DNA of 58,348 nt from Dimargaris cristalligena (taxonomy: Eukaryota; Kickxellomycota; Dimargaritomycetes; Dimargaritales; Dimargaritaceae): positions 1-58,348 of the forward strand of contig JANBQC010000111.1 in the NCBI GenBank assembly GCA_027576995.1, read 5' to 3'. The notes beneath the pieces are model-generated. The model saw only the letters and a list, made by a program, of their open reading frames with translations. It searched no databases and was not told where the DNA came from. Below are positions 44,397 through 53,935 of this stretch, piece by piece. Position numbers and translations under genes: made by a program. Position 1 is the stretch's first letter, and each line of letters starts with the position of its first letter.

Positions 44397-46127
44397 ATGG
44401 GCAATAGCCACTCCCAAGCCCATCCGGGCGGGGAAGCGGGCCAAGACCACCATGTCGAGTCCTTCCCGCCCGTCCGCCCCACCCCTAAAAAACGCCACAC
44501 CTTCCAGCCCGATTTCCCGAATCCTTCGGCCGCTGCTTCGTCGTCATCGTCATCTGCATCCCCCTTTACGTCTCCCCCGGTCGCCACCGGGGACACCTAC
44601 GGTGAATCCGAGGCAACGCGTGGGAGCCCAGCTACTGCCGTTCACCACCGGGCTGGGACGGCCTACGGAGGAGCGACTGCTGCGACCATTTCACCGTCCT
44701 CCTCTTCCTCACCCGGTCGCGGCATCCCCATTGGAGGCCCTGGTCTTCGCCCCCCTCACGGTCGTGCCACCCGGTCCGTCTCCCTGCGCTACAAAACCGG
44801 GGGCCGCCAATCCCCTTCGCTAGGCAGTCCTTCGCAAAATGCCCCCCTATTCTCCTGTGAATCGCCCTCCCAGTACGCCTCATCCCCAATGGCCCCACTC
44901 GAATCGGGATCCCCGCATAGCCACCGGGCCCCCCATAGCGGCAAATCGACTCGGTCCGAAGGGGCCGAATACGACCCCGTGGTTTCAACTCCGCCGTCCA
45001 GCACAACCGCCCCACGACCCATTCGGCAACAGCGACGGGTCAATGCCGTGCCTGAATTCATGCCCTCAACTGCCCCGGGTGCCTCGGTCCGTGGGTCGTG
45101 GTATTCGGCCGTGGCCACCCACAATCAGCCGTCCCATGGTTCACCCCAGAAACACCCTTCCGAGCCACCTGGTTTCGGTACCCCACCTACGCATAACCGG
45201 CCCCCGGGGTTCACCGACCGCAGTCCTGTTCAGTCGCCCCGTAAACCCCCTGTGCCCACCGTGCTGAACTGGTACGGAGCGGCCCACACCGTCTATGTAT
45301 CGGGTTCATTTAATGAATGGCGGCATCGGGTCCGGCTTAGCCCAGTTGGTCCCAACCACTTTAATGTCACGCTGGCCCTCCCGCCTGGTATCCACTTCTT
45401 GAAATTTATCGTTAACGAGGAATGGAAGAATTCCTCCGATATGGCCACTGCTCCCGACGACGACGGTAACTTGGTTAATTACATCCGGGTCGATAGTGTG
45501 GCGCCCCCTACGGAACCACCGCCGCCGTCGGTGTCGAACCCTACCTCCCGGGTTATTCCTACACCCAACCACGCCACGTCCGCTACACCGGCCCAGAATA
45601 TCAACGGCCCAACCTCGACAGTGGCAACTGCGGGGACTTTACCCGTTCCGAATGCTCACCATGACCACTTTGAGTCCCACAGTGTTGCCACCTCCATCCC
45701 AGATGTGGGCGGGGCTCTCTCCGGACTCCAGGAACTGGGCCTAGAATCCGCGTTGTCCAACTCGCCCCCCGGCCAATACTCCAGCGTCGTCCCCGAGCAC
45801 CTTTACCAGTCCCACCGCCCGCCCGCTCCAGGCCACCATCACTCTAGCAAATCCAATAACCCCCCTACGTTACCCCCTCACCTTTCCCAGGTACTTCTGA
45901 ACCATTCCCAGTCTCACCACAATAACTTTAGCCAAGGCGGTGCCGTAACCCGTGCACCCGGCCCTAGTGATCCCAACTCCGGCTTGCCGGTGCCCAACCA
46001 CGTCGTCCTCAATCACCTGTTTGCCTGTTCCATTCGGAACGGAGTCATGGCTATTGCGAGCACCACCCGCTACCGGAAAAAGTACACAACAACGGTCTAC
46101 TATAAACCGTTCCGAACCCTTCAATAG
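44397..46127 (+). CDS. SNF1/AMPK beta subunit (GAL83/SIP2 family)
   Basis: Intronless 576-residue scaffold subunit of the SNF1/AMP-activated kinase, which bridges the alpha and gamma subunits and directs localisation. The start MGNSHSQ has the myristoylatable Gly2 and polar residues seen in AMPK beta proteins. Residues about 10-285 are Pro/Ser/Gly-rich and disordered. A glycogen-binding CBM48 domain spans about 288-370 (LNWYGAAHTVYVSGSFNEW ... HFLKFIVNEEWKNSSD), with the WYG, SFNEW and KFIVNEEW positions conserved. A second disordered linker precedes the C-terminal ASC domain (about 490-573; PTLPPHLSQVLLN ... PNHVVLNHLFACSIRNGVM ... RYRKKYTTTVYYKPF). All hallmark blocks are present, and the length is near yeast Gal83/Sip2 (about 415) plus longer linkers. 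Confidence 0.95.
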   Translation: MGNSHSQAHPGGEAGQDHHVESFPPVRPTPKKRHTFQPDFPNPSAAASSSSSSASPFTSPPVATGDTYGESEATRGSPATAVHHRAGTAYGGATAATISPSSSSSPGRGIPIGGPGLRPPHGRATRSVSLRYKTGGRQSPSLGSPSQNAPLFSCESPSQYASSPMAPLESGSPHSHRAPHSGKSTRSEGAEYDPVVSTPPSSTTAPRPIRQQRRVNAVPEFMPSTAPGASVRGSWYSAVATHNQPSHGSPQKHPSEPPGFGTPPTHNRPPGFTDRSPVQSPRKPPVPTVLNWYGAAHTVYVSGSFNEWRHRVRLSPVGPNHFNVTLALPPGIHFLKFIVNEEWKNSSDMATAPDDDGNLVNYIRVDSVAPPTEPPPPSVSNPTSRVIPTPNHATSATPAQNINGPTSTVATAGTLPVPNAHHDHFESHSVATSIPDVGGALSGLQELGLESALSNSPPGQYSSVVPEHLYQSHRPPAPGHHHSSKSNNPPTLPPHLSQVLLNHSQSHHNNFSQGGAVTRAPGPSDPNSGLPVPNHVVLNHLFACSIRNGVMAIASTTRYRKKYTTTVYYKPFRTLQ

Positions 46128-46446
46128 CCATGGTTGATTTAGTCCAGGTTTTAATTATTATTGATGTTCGTATCTCTCATGCAGATTATTTTACCCATCT
46201 ACAGTTTTTTGTTGTTTTCTTTTTGAATTCGCCTCATTACCCACCCGACAATACCTTTTGTGTTTTGCACTCACATATATATTATCCGCCCCATAAATAT
46301 GGTTTCTTGCCCAGCCGTGGGTATTTGAACCACCTTTGCTTTGCACACAGGCCCCATACCGCTTCTTTTTCTTCCATACCCCATACTTGTTTGATAAAAT
46401 CAGTCTTGCACTTGTGTATAAAGGTTCAATTCTAATGTTAATAATA

Positions 46447-46580
46447 GGGAGTGGGATTCAATCAGGTTGTATAGCGAATAATCCGGTTGGTAAGATCGGA
46501 ACTACTAGATTATGTGTCCTACCCATTTCCCCACACAGATGTCATTTAAAATGGTATACAGTCAATTTGAGTCCCGGTCA
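46447..46580 (+). mobile_element. MITE-like inverted-repeat element, copy D (diverged)
   Basis: Flanked by TA (46445-46446 and 46581-46582). The left end GGGAGTGGGATTCAATCAGG is followed by TTGTATAGCGAATAA, matching the copy B left end. The right end GTATACAGTCAATTTGAG is its imperfect inverse. Length is 134 bases, with no coding capacity. Confidence 0.5.
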
Positions 46581-46813
46581 TATCCCCAGAGGCATAAAAA
46601 ATTGTTGGGTGTGGCCTATTCCCCACTCCCATAGACTCTTACGCATCAATATACCACCACTATGTTCAAATCTGACTATTGTTGCGAGTAAATATACCTG
46701 TAAACATATCGCTGGGTTAATTGAATATAGCGGGTTTTATCTTGTCAATTATTATAAGCCATACTATGGCCACTTTCGAAAAGGGGGGGGGTGGACTTAG
46801 CGGCACCTCTCAA

Positions 46814-47243
46814 TCACTGCATTTGCTGACCTAATTTGCCTTTGCTTTTCTTGGCATAGACATCGTGGATAAAGTGACTGGGCTGCTCCCCCAAGCCGAT
46901 AGAATAAAGCGTTTGCACCATAGATTGGCACTTGGGTCTAGTAAAATTATACAATGTCAGTATATCGGGCTCCCTGTGCGGATCTCTTAATTACTTCTTG
47001 GACATTTTGATTATCCGATACTACCCTTAGATTCTCAAGGTATTAAGAACCCAGGAAATACCAACGATACGGCACTTGGATTTTGGAAAGTTGGACTACC
47101 AATCCAGTTTCCAGAAGGGGTTTTGGTGATGAGAGCTTACCCGGGGAGTCGTAAATCCCTAATGCTACAAAGCCCTTAATAATGGCAAACGATAATCTCC
47201 GGCTAATTAATAGATGATCGGATTGTACTCTATAGATGTCCAA
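46814..47243 (-). pseudogene. Possible remnants of a multi-exon gene
   Basis: Three protein-like stretches on the minus strand sit next to splice-like sites. 46937-46814 follows an ACTAG acceptor and reads PKCQSMVQTLYSIGLGEQPS and onward to a stop. About 47076-47041 reads VQLSKIQVPYR before a GTATTT donor. About 47215-47134 reads RRLSFAIIKGFVALGIYDSP before GTAAGC. Joining the middle piece to the last one creates a TGA at the junction, so no intact product results. I cannot name the family. These may be decayed exons or chance frames. Confidence 0.22.
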
Positions 47244-47254
47244 TCACAACAATA

Positions 47255-47392
47255 TGGGAGTAGTTTAACAAGGCTGTATAACGAAAAATCTACTTGATGA
47301 GGCAAATATTACTAGTTGAAAATAAACATCCCACCGATTTTCCCATGCACATACCAGTTAAAACCTTATACAGCCAAGCTGAACTTCACCCA
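47255..47392 (+). mobile_element. MITE-like inverted-repeat element, copy B (reference copy)
   Basis: A 138-base element flanked by TA (47253-47254 and 47393-47394). Left end TGGGAGTAGTTTAACAAGG then CTGTATAACGAAAAA. The right end reads TTATACAGCC, then AAGCTGAACTTCACCCA. The two ends are inverted repeats of about 30 bases. It shares TIRs, interior blocks and length with copy A. Confidence 0.7.
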
Positions 47393-48935
47393 TATACTCC
47401 CCATTTTATTCCCACCTGCAACTTGTAATCATTACCAGGTGTACTGCCATAGGCTTAGACGATTTTCCCTTCCCATGAGACAACCTAGTTGTATTCCCTC
47501 ACCACATAATAGCTGCACATTCAATATCCACAGTTACACTCTTTGAGCAAGCACTTGGAAGACCTCCATTTTGCTGATCTGTGTTTGGGCCTAATCACCT
47601 CCACTTTCAACTGACCTACTAACTACTTCTAATTTTGTCAGTTACATGATTCCAGACAAGTCAGTGGGAAAAGCCTTCACACTAGAATAAGGGAGTGATG
47701 TAGAAGTTTTCCTTATTTATATCTTATTTCTATGAATGCCCCAGAGGATCTGAGGCACTCTCGTTTTCCATTTTCCATTTTCCATATTTCCTTTCTCTTT
47801 TTGTACATTATTTAAACTTAAGGACCCAACTAGTTTTCTCCCTTTGTGGTTTTATAGTTGTCAGTTCATTTGGGGATGACATCCAAAAGGTCATAGTATA
47901 GTCTTAAGGTTGTAACATCAATTATTCTTATTTATAGTCTCACAGTCAACCCTTAAAACAGCAAGTTATCTTTAAGATAAGTTTTATTATTCAGTTTAAA
48001 TATCTATTTTAACTTATCCAGTGTTTTACCCAGCATCAACTGAGGACTTCAACCAGAAGTCAAATTTTTTATTCTCTTAATTTTATTATCTTATTTTTCA
48101 GTATGTAACCACTGTGGCTCCCCCAGTACCTAACTCTGACAATGGGAATTTAGGATTGATTCATGTGCAACATTTTTCCACTGTACCCTAGTTTGACCTC
48201 CAACAACAGTTCTGATCAAATCCAACTAGCTGAAGGACCATTTCCCGAGTTCTCCATGTTATATCCAGGTGCTGGCCCCCTGAAACCAATGTCTGGTGAA
48301 CCTTCCAGTCCAGAAGGGAGTGGGACATCTAACCCCAGCTCTTATCTTAGAATGGAGGTACCTCAAATCACCGGCACAATAGTAATTGCCCAGATGAGTT
48401 TTTAGAAGGTCAAAATTGAGTCTTTAAAACTCATTACTGATTGTCACATGTAGGCTGTGTGGCTCACAACAAGATCCACTGTTATCTAAATAGCAGAAAC
48501 ATCATGAATGAGCTATATACTCCTGAAGTGTTACAACAGTTAGTGGGTATTATTATGGACAACTAATAAATCTGGGTTAAATAAATTTAGCATATACACA
48601 TAGTATTTGTATTGATGGCTTATGTAAACTTAGTGGGGTATACCGTAGGCAATGATCGAAATAGTTGCTAGAATGCCTACGCCTAGAATGTGTCTTGAAC
48701 TAACACACAGGCAGATGATGCGAAGTACGCTTTATAGATAATAAGGGAAATATCGATAGGTCGATTTCGCTAATAAAAAGGGGCATATAATAACCACTAA
48801 TTCATTAAATATCCAGGTATAGGAATGGGCTCAGCTTTATATAGCCGAGAATACCAATGATAAAAGCACCGAACTAGTAAAGAACATGCTGGAAAATGTA
48901 ATGAATAGTGGATAATAATAGAAGGGTAAAATAAA

Positions 48936-49067
48936 TGTGAGAGGTTCTGATCAGCTGTATAACAAATTATCTGATTGACAAGGCCGGAATTTGGTAAAAT
49001 GTGAAAACTCCACCTATTTGACCATACACTATTTATAATGTTATACAGTTGGGTTGGTTTTCACCCA
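48936..49067 (+). mobile_element. MITE-like inverted-repeat element, copy C
   Basis: 132 bases. The left end contains CAGCTGTATAACAAATTATC and the right end GTTATACAGTT followed by GGGTTGGTTTTCACCCA. The ends are inverted relative to each other and match copies A and B. Flanking TA is not preserved on the right. Confidence 0.55.
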
Positions 49068-49625
49068 CACCAAGTCTGTAATAGCTATAGTATTAGAATT
49101 TAGTAAGTATAACAGGGGCAGTCTCCACCTAAACACCAATTTAAATTTTCGTATAATTCCATCGGTAGCCTAGCTATCCAATTGGGGTGATTCCACAACC
49201 ATTTCTATATTCCAGCCGCCAGCGTTGGAATAAAAATGAGTACAAGAGGAGAAAATACCTATATATATTGGTTGACTAATCGCTTGATAGCTGTCCCGTA
49301 GCGGATTAAACTATAGGTTGGCTCTCAAACAGCCTGGTCGCCAGTTCTCCCTCCCATTCACACAAGCCTTACACATTCGGCACCACATAGTCTTTGCCTA
49401 ACAATTTGCCATTGTATAGGACTGCCCATGTTTCATTATTTTTCACTTTATAATAATATATTTATAGTATTTTCTGCTCATTCTGAACCTCCTCATATTA
49501 CCTTAATTGGGCCCCATTCGTTTTATTTCACACCAACGTTCCCAACCACATCACCCCGCATCTTTATAGCGCGCATTTCCATTTTCTGCCTTATCCGTGG
49601 CTCTGCCCCCACCAAGTAGCCGACC

Positions 49626-52600
49626 ATGTCGTTCGCCAATTTTCTCTTCGGCAACATCGACGATGAGGGCCAGCTCGAGGATTTTGATCTAGGGGACGAA
49701 ATGAAGACCACGCTGAACGGTGGCAGTGCCCGAAAGGGTGACCGCAAAGGTTCCCGAAAACCCAATGCGAACATTCTAAGCGCCCTCCTGGGTGGCGTGT
49801 CCGGGGACATGGGTTTTGGGCTCATGGCCGATGGGTCCGAGCCGTCCACAACGGCCCCTACCACCCCGTCATTTCGGTCCCCGCAGTTGCCTAGCACCGA
49901 TGACCAGGATTGGGTCAAGCCGGTGGCGGACGCGATCGATTTCTCCGATTTCAATGAATTGGCCGACGATTTACCCGATTCGCCTGGATTAGCAGACGAG
50001 GAAGAAGGGACCGGCAAGGCAGTAGATAGTAGAGCGGAAAGTAGCTACGTTTCACCCCAACCCCAGTATCCTGACGACGGCAAGAGCGGTTCGCCCGGGT
50101 GGGGGTCGTCACCCCTGGGCCTTGAACTACCGCTGGCGCCTACGTTTCCATTCCCCCTACCAGGTCTTGCCCTACCATCATTTGAAAAACCGAATACAGC
50201 GATGGATGTGGATATGGATGTACACATGCCTCCTAGATCCCCTTCGCCTACCAACGCGGCCTCTACACTCACCACCCCCCGGCGACCGGTACCTACGTCT
50301 GTACCCCCTTCTACGGCATCGCAGCGTATGGTTGATTTTGACGATACCCTGGAGAATCTATTTCAGTCTCCGGCAACTCTACCCAGTCAGAGTCCTCTGA
50401 TGGACGGAGCCACGCTGACGTTACCCCCTAGGATGGACCTGGATGCCCCACAGGCCAACGTGCCCACTCCTATACCCCAAGTGAAAATGCTCTACCCATC
50501 TTTTGAACTTAACCAAATCCTAAAATTTACGGAAATATTCCGACCCCAGATAGAACGCACCAACATTCTCAAGAAGCGGAAAGTCCAGGACACGAGTGTA
50601 TCGGTTATCACCCAAGCGCCTGACCAGCGCACCCTATTCGACCAAGTGGAGATGACCTCTTATCGCCGCAAAACACCTACCTTTCTCGAATTAGTTCAAC
50701 AACAAGCCCAACCCCGGATTGCTTCCAGCGATACCTCCTATGATCTATTAGAATCGGGCAGCGACTCTGAATTTATTCCCGCTGGTTCTTGTGGTCCTCA
50801 GCAGCCACACTTCCACCTACGCCAGTCTACTCTTGCCGCTACCCGGTACCCCATTAACACCGACCAGTGGGACCGCCGCATCCAATGGGACCGTTCTCCC
50901 TCTGTGTCGCCACCCCCGGTATCCGATACCGTTGATCCCCTACGCTACACTAACGAAGCGCTCCGCTCAGGCTCGTGGGTTCGGTCGATTATTTGGGATC
51001 CGGAGGATGCTGACAATGATGTCTACCAACGCCCTTTTGACCGCCTCGTACTCGACCTCAACGACTCCCACCTCCTGTTCGAGCCAATCATTGAGTCCGC
51101 CCAGGAGCGGGCCGCTAAGCGCCGGGCTTTACGCAACGCCCAGGATCAACTGCAAATGGCGGTGGCCGACGAGGCGGAGCACCGTAAGCAGGCTCAGAAG
51201 ATCGATAAATTCAACTTGTCGAACGACTTCTTCTATGCGGCCCTCCAGGAGGGTAAGGTCCAGCGTGTGCGTCAGACTTTCGGACAGTTGGATGTGCAAC
51301 ATGCCGTTCCGGCCCAAAAACTACAGCCTCCTCTGTATAAGACCCGCCTACCCAAATCGGAGCTCCGCAGCTGGCATCGGCCCTCCACCGCTTTCCCCAT
51401 TCATGAGACTTTGGTCTTTTCGAAACTAAAGCCCAGCAAACGCAAGCACAAGCGCAAGCAGGGTGGAGAGGCCTTCAAATCCACCAAGGACATTACGCTT
51501 AAGGACACCGCCCCCTATCTTCTCCTGGAGTATTCGGAGGAGCATCCACCCATCGTATCCAACGCCGGCATGGGTTCCCTGCTACTCAATTACTACCGGA
51601 GGAAAGATCTTCAGGACCAATCAGCGCCTACGGCCGATATCGGTGAATTATTCATCCTGGACACGGCCGACGCATCCCCATTTCATAACTTCGGTAACGT
51701 TGAGCCGGGGCAGACTATCCCAACCCTCTCGAACAACTTAATACGAGCCCCCCTTTTCCGCCACAAGCCCAAGCCTAGCGATTTTCTTCTGATCAAGTCG
51801 ACCTACAAGGGCGCGTCCAAATACTTTATCCGGGAAATTCCCTACCTATTCACGGTGGGCCAAACCTACCCCCTGATGGAGGTTCCCGGTCCCCATTCCC
51901 GTAAGGTGACCAATACCATCAAGAATCGCCTCCAGGTTATCGCCTTCCGACTGATCCGGCAGAACCCCTATCACCGGTTACACATGAGCAAAGTGTCCCG
52001 CTATTTCCCCGAGTACCCGGAAACCCACATTCGGCTCCGCCTGAAGGAATTCATGGAATTCCAACGCAAAGGGAATAACAGTGGCTTTTGGAAGCTCAAA
52101 CCGACCCTGACGTTACCCAACGAGGAAGAAATCCGTAAAATCCTGACCCCGGAAATGATGTGTTTATACGAAAGTATGTTGGTGGGCGAGTGCCACCTAC
52201 GTGATTCCGGCTACACCCGCAACCTGGACGGGCCCGACGAGGAGGGTAATGAAGACGGGGACACCAAATACGCCGTGGAGGAACAGCTGGCCCCCTGGGC
52301 GATTACCCGCAATTTTATCAATGCCACCCAGGGCAAGGCGATGCTGAAGCTCTACGGGCCCGGTGATCCCACAGGCCGTGGGGAAGGCTTCAGTTTCATC
52401 CGCGTATCCATGAAGGATATTTTCTTGCGGGCTGGTGAAACGGCCGAGGAGAAATTGGCCGAAATCGAAGCGAGACCCAAGAGTGCCCATCGCTATAATG
52501 TGGCGGAACAGCAGCAGATTTACCGAGAGGAGATTACGCGGATTTGGAATGCGCAATTCCAGGCACTGAGTAATCCGCAACCTCCGTTGGTTTCGGATGA

Positions 52601-53710
52601 CGATGACGATTTCCACATGAACCACGGGGACCAAGCCGAGCATAGGGTAAGTAAACGAGCGAAGCCCCGGTTTCCTGACAGCGGCATTGGACGGTTCGAC
52701 CATATTATTACAGTTGCCTGATATCATGGGCGTTTTAGTGAGCCATCTATATCTAGGGGATTCCATTGTTCATTTGACCGTATTTCTAATCATATTCTTG
52801 TATAACTCCTTTATATTTCACTCCACCCCTCATTTTTGCCATCTCGTAGTCCGATGGAACCGCGTTGGAGTCTAGTACACAAGCCTCCCATCCGAGTCGG
52901 GCTTCGTCCCCAACCCCCTCGATGGACCGCTCATCCATCGCTGACCCTGACGACGACATTGGTATTGCATCCTCTTCGGTCCGGGCGGTAGGACGTGTTT
53001 CCCCTAACCAACGTAAGGGGTTGGTCATTCGCCGGTACATTCGATCCCCCATGACCGGTGAGCTCACCTGGCAAACCGAGGTTTTACGGAGTGTCCCTTT
53101 AATTAACGCCTACCTTAAACAACGTGCCATCATCGAGGCTGAAATCACCGGGGTACCCAATGAACCCCCCCTAGCCAACCTGGATGCCCAGCAGCGGCCC
53201 GTCGCTCTCAAACGGCGCACGGCAGCCCAATTGACGGCCCTGCGGCAGCGACGGGAGAAACGACTAGCCCGGGAAAAGGCACGCGAAGCTATGCACATGA
53301 GTACTATTTCGTTGCCCCAGCAATGCAAACCGAAGAAGAAAACAATTGTAAGTTTGATACGCTGGTTTTTTTATATGTTTATGTATCTGCCATTCTCGTT
53401 CAATTATTATCGTGAAGCTGCAAGTCAGACACGTTGACCAGTGGCCAGAGTACCTCTATACATGGTAGCAATAGATCCGGATCACTTACAGTGTCTTTAA
53501 AATATATTTTTCAACCTACATACCATGCATCTGTTTAACTAACCTCCGGTTTACTATCTCTATTTTAATCGCCGCTCGATCCTGATCACCAATGCATGCT
53601 GACAATTACAGCGTCAATGCGGTAACTGTGGTCAGCTAGGCCACATGAAGACGAATCGCAAGTGTCCTAAATTCGACGAAATGATGGCGGGCACATTAAC
53701 CCCAAAATAG
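49626..53710 (+). CDS. TAF1, largest TFIID subunit
   Basis: Predicted 1205-residue scaffold of TFIID, which contacts TBP, TAF7 and promoter DNA. Three exons: 49626-52646, 52850-53347, 53612-53710, all phase 0. The N-terminus MSFANFLFGNIDDEGQLEDF is a TAND1-like TBP-binding element, strikingly like animal TAF1. A disordered acidic region follows. The DUF3591 core spans about 500-965, with KIDKFNLSNDFFYAAL, QVQHSKP-like LDVQHAVPAQKLQ, the HRP motif and LRLKEFMEFQR. Exon 2 carries a conserved block (KGLVIRRYIRSPMTGELTW ... INAYLKQR). The last exon encodes a CxxC-GH-C zinc knuckle (CGNCGQLGHMKTNRKCP), then stops. Bromodomains are absent, as in yeast Taf1. The 3' end converges on EXO70 with about 225 bases between stops. 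Confidence 0.95.
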
Positions 53711-53935
53711 TCGACTATGATCAATGATGTACCATTTTGTTTCGACCCAACAGATGTGTTGCTGATATAATATTGTTTGAATCATCCCGGAAACTAATAA
53801 ATCGCCAAAGTAATAAAACCGAATTCATGGAAAGTATTACTATAAATTCGTGCGGGTAAAACACGGGCTACTAAACGAATAGGAAATATAAAAGTATGGC
53901 AACAATGCATTGATTAAGCAAAAAGAAAGTGCGCC
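53711..53935. other. TAF1-EXO70 convergent 3' region
   Basis: Short tail-to-tail spacer. AATAAA at 53796-53801 and a second AATAAA at 53813 are in the TAF1 sense, 86-103 bases after its stop. Confidence 0.5.
53796..53801 (+). terminator. Candidate TAF1 polyadenylation signal
   Basis: AATAAA in the correct sense, 86 bases past the TAF1 stop codon, in AT-rich DNA and with a second copy just downstream. Confidence 0.45.

Larger units (their letters stand above)
46128..49625. other. 3.5 kb spacer with MITE copies and possible gene remnants
   Basis: No intact gene was recognised. It contains three copies of the inverted-repeat element (46447-46580, 47255-47392, 48936-49067) and short protein-like stretches on the minus strand (46814-47243). 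An AT-rich region at 47640-48460 has an 80-codon frame (48163-48405 +) of unknown origin. The last 300 bases are a pyrimidine-rich TAF1 leader. Confidence 0.5.

Noticed and set aside
47694..48460. Possible solo LTR or retroelement fragment starting TGATGTAGAAG
   Set aside because: No matching second LTR, target-site duplication, primer-binding site or pol motif could be found by eye.
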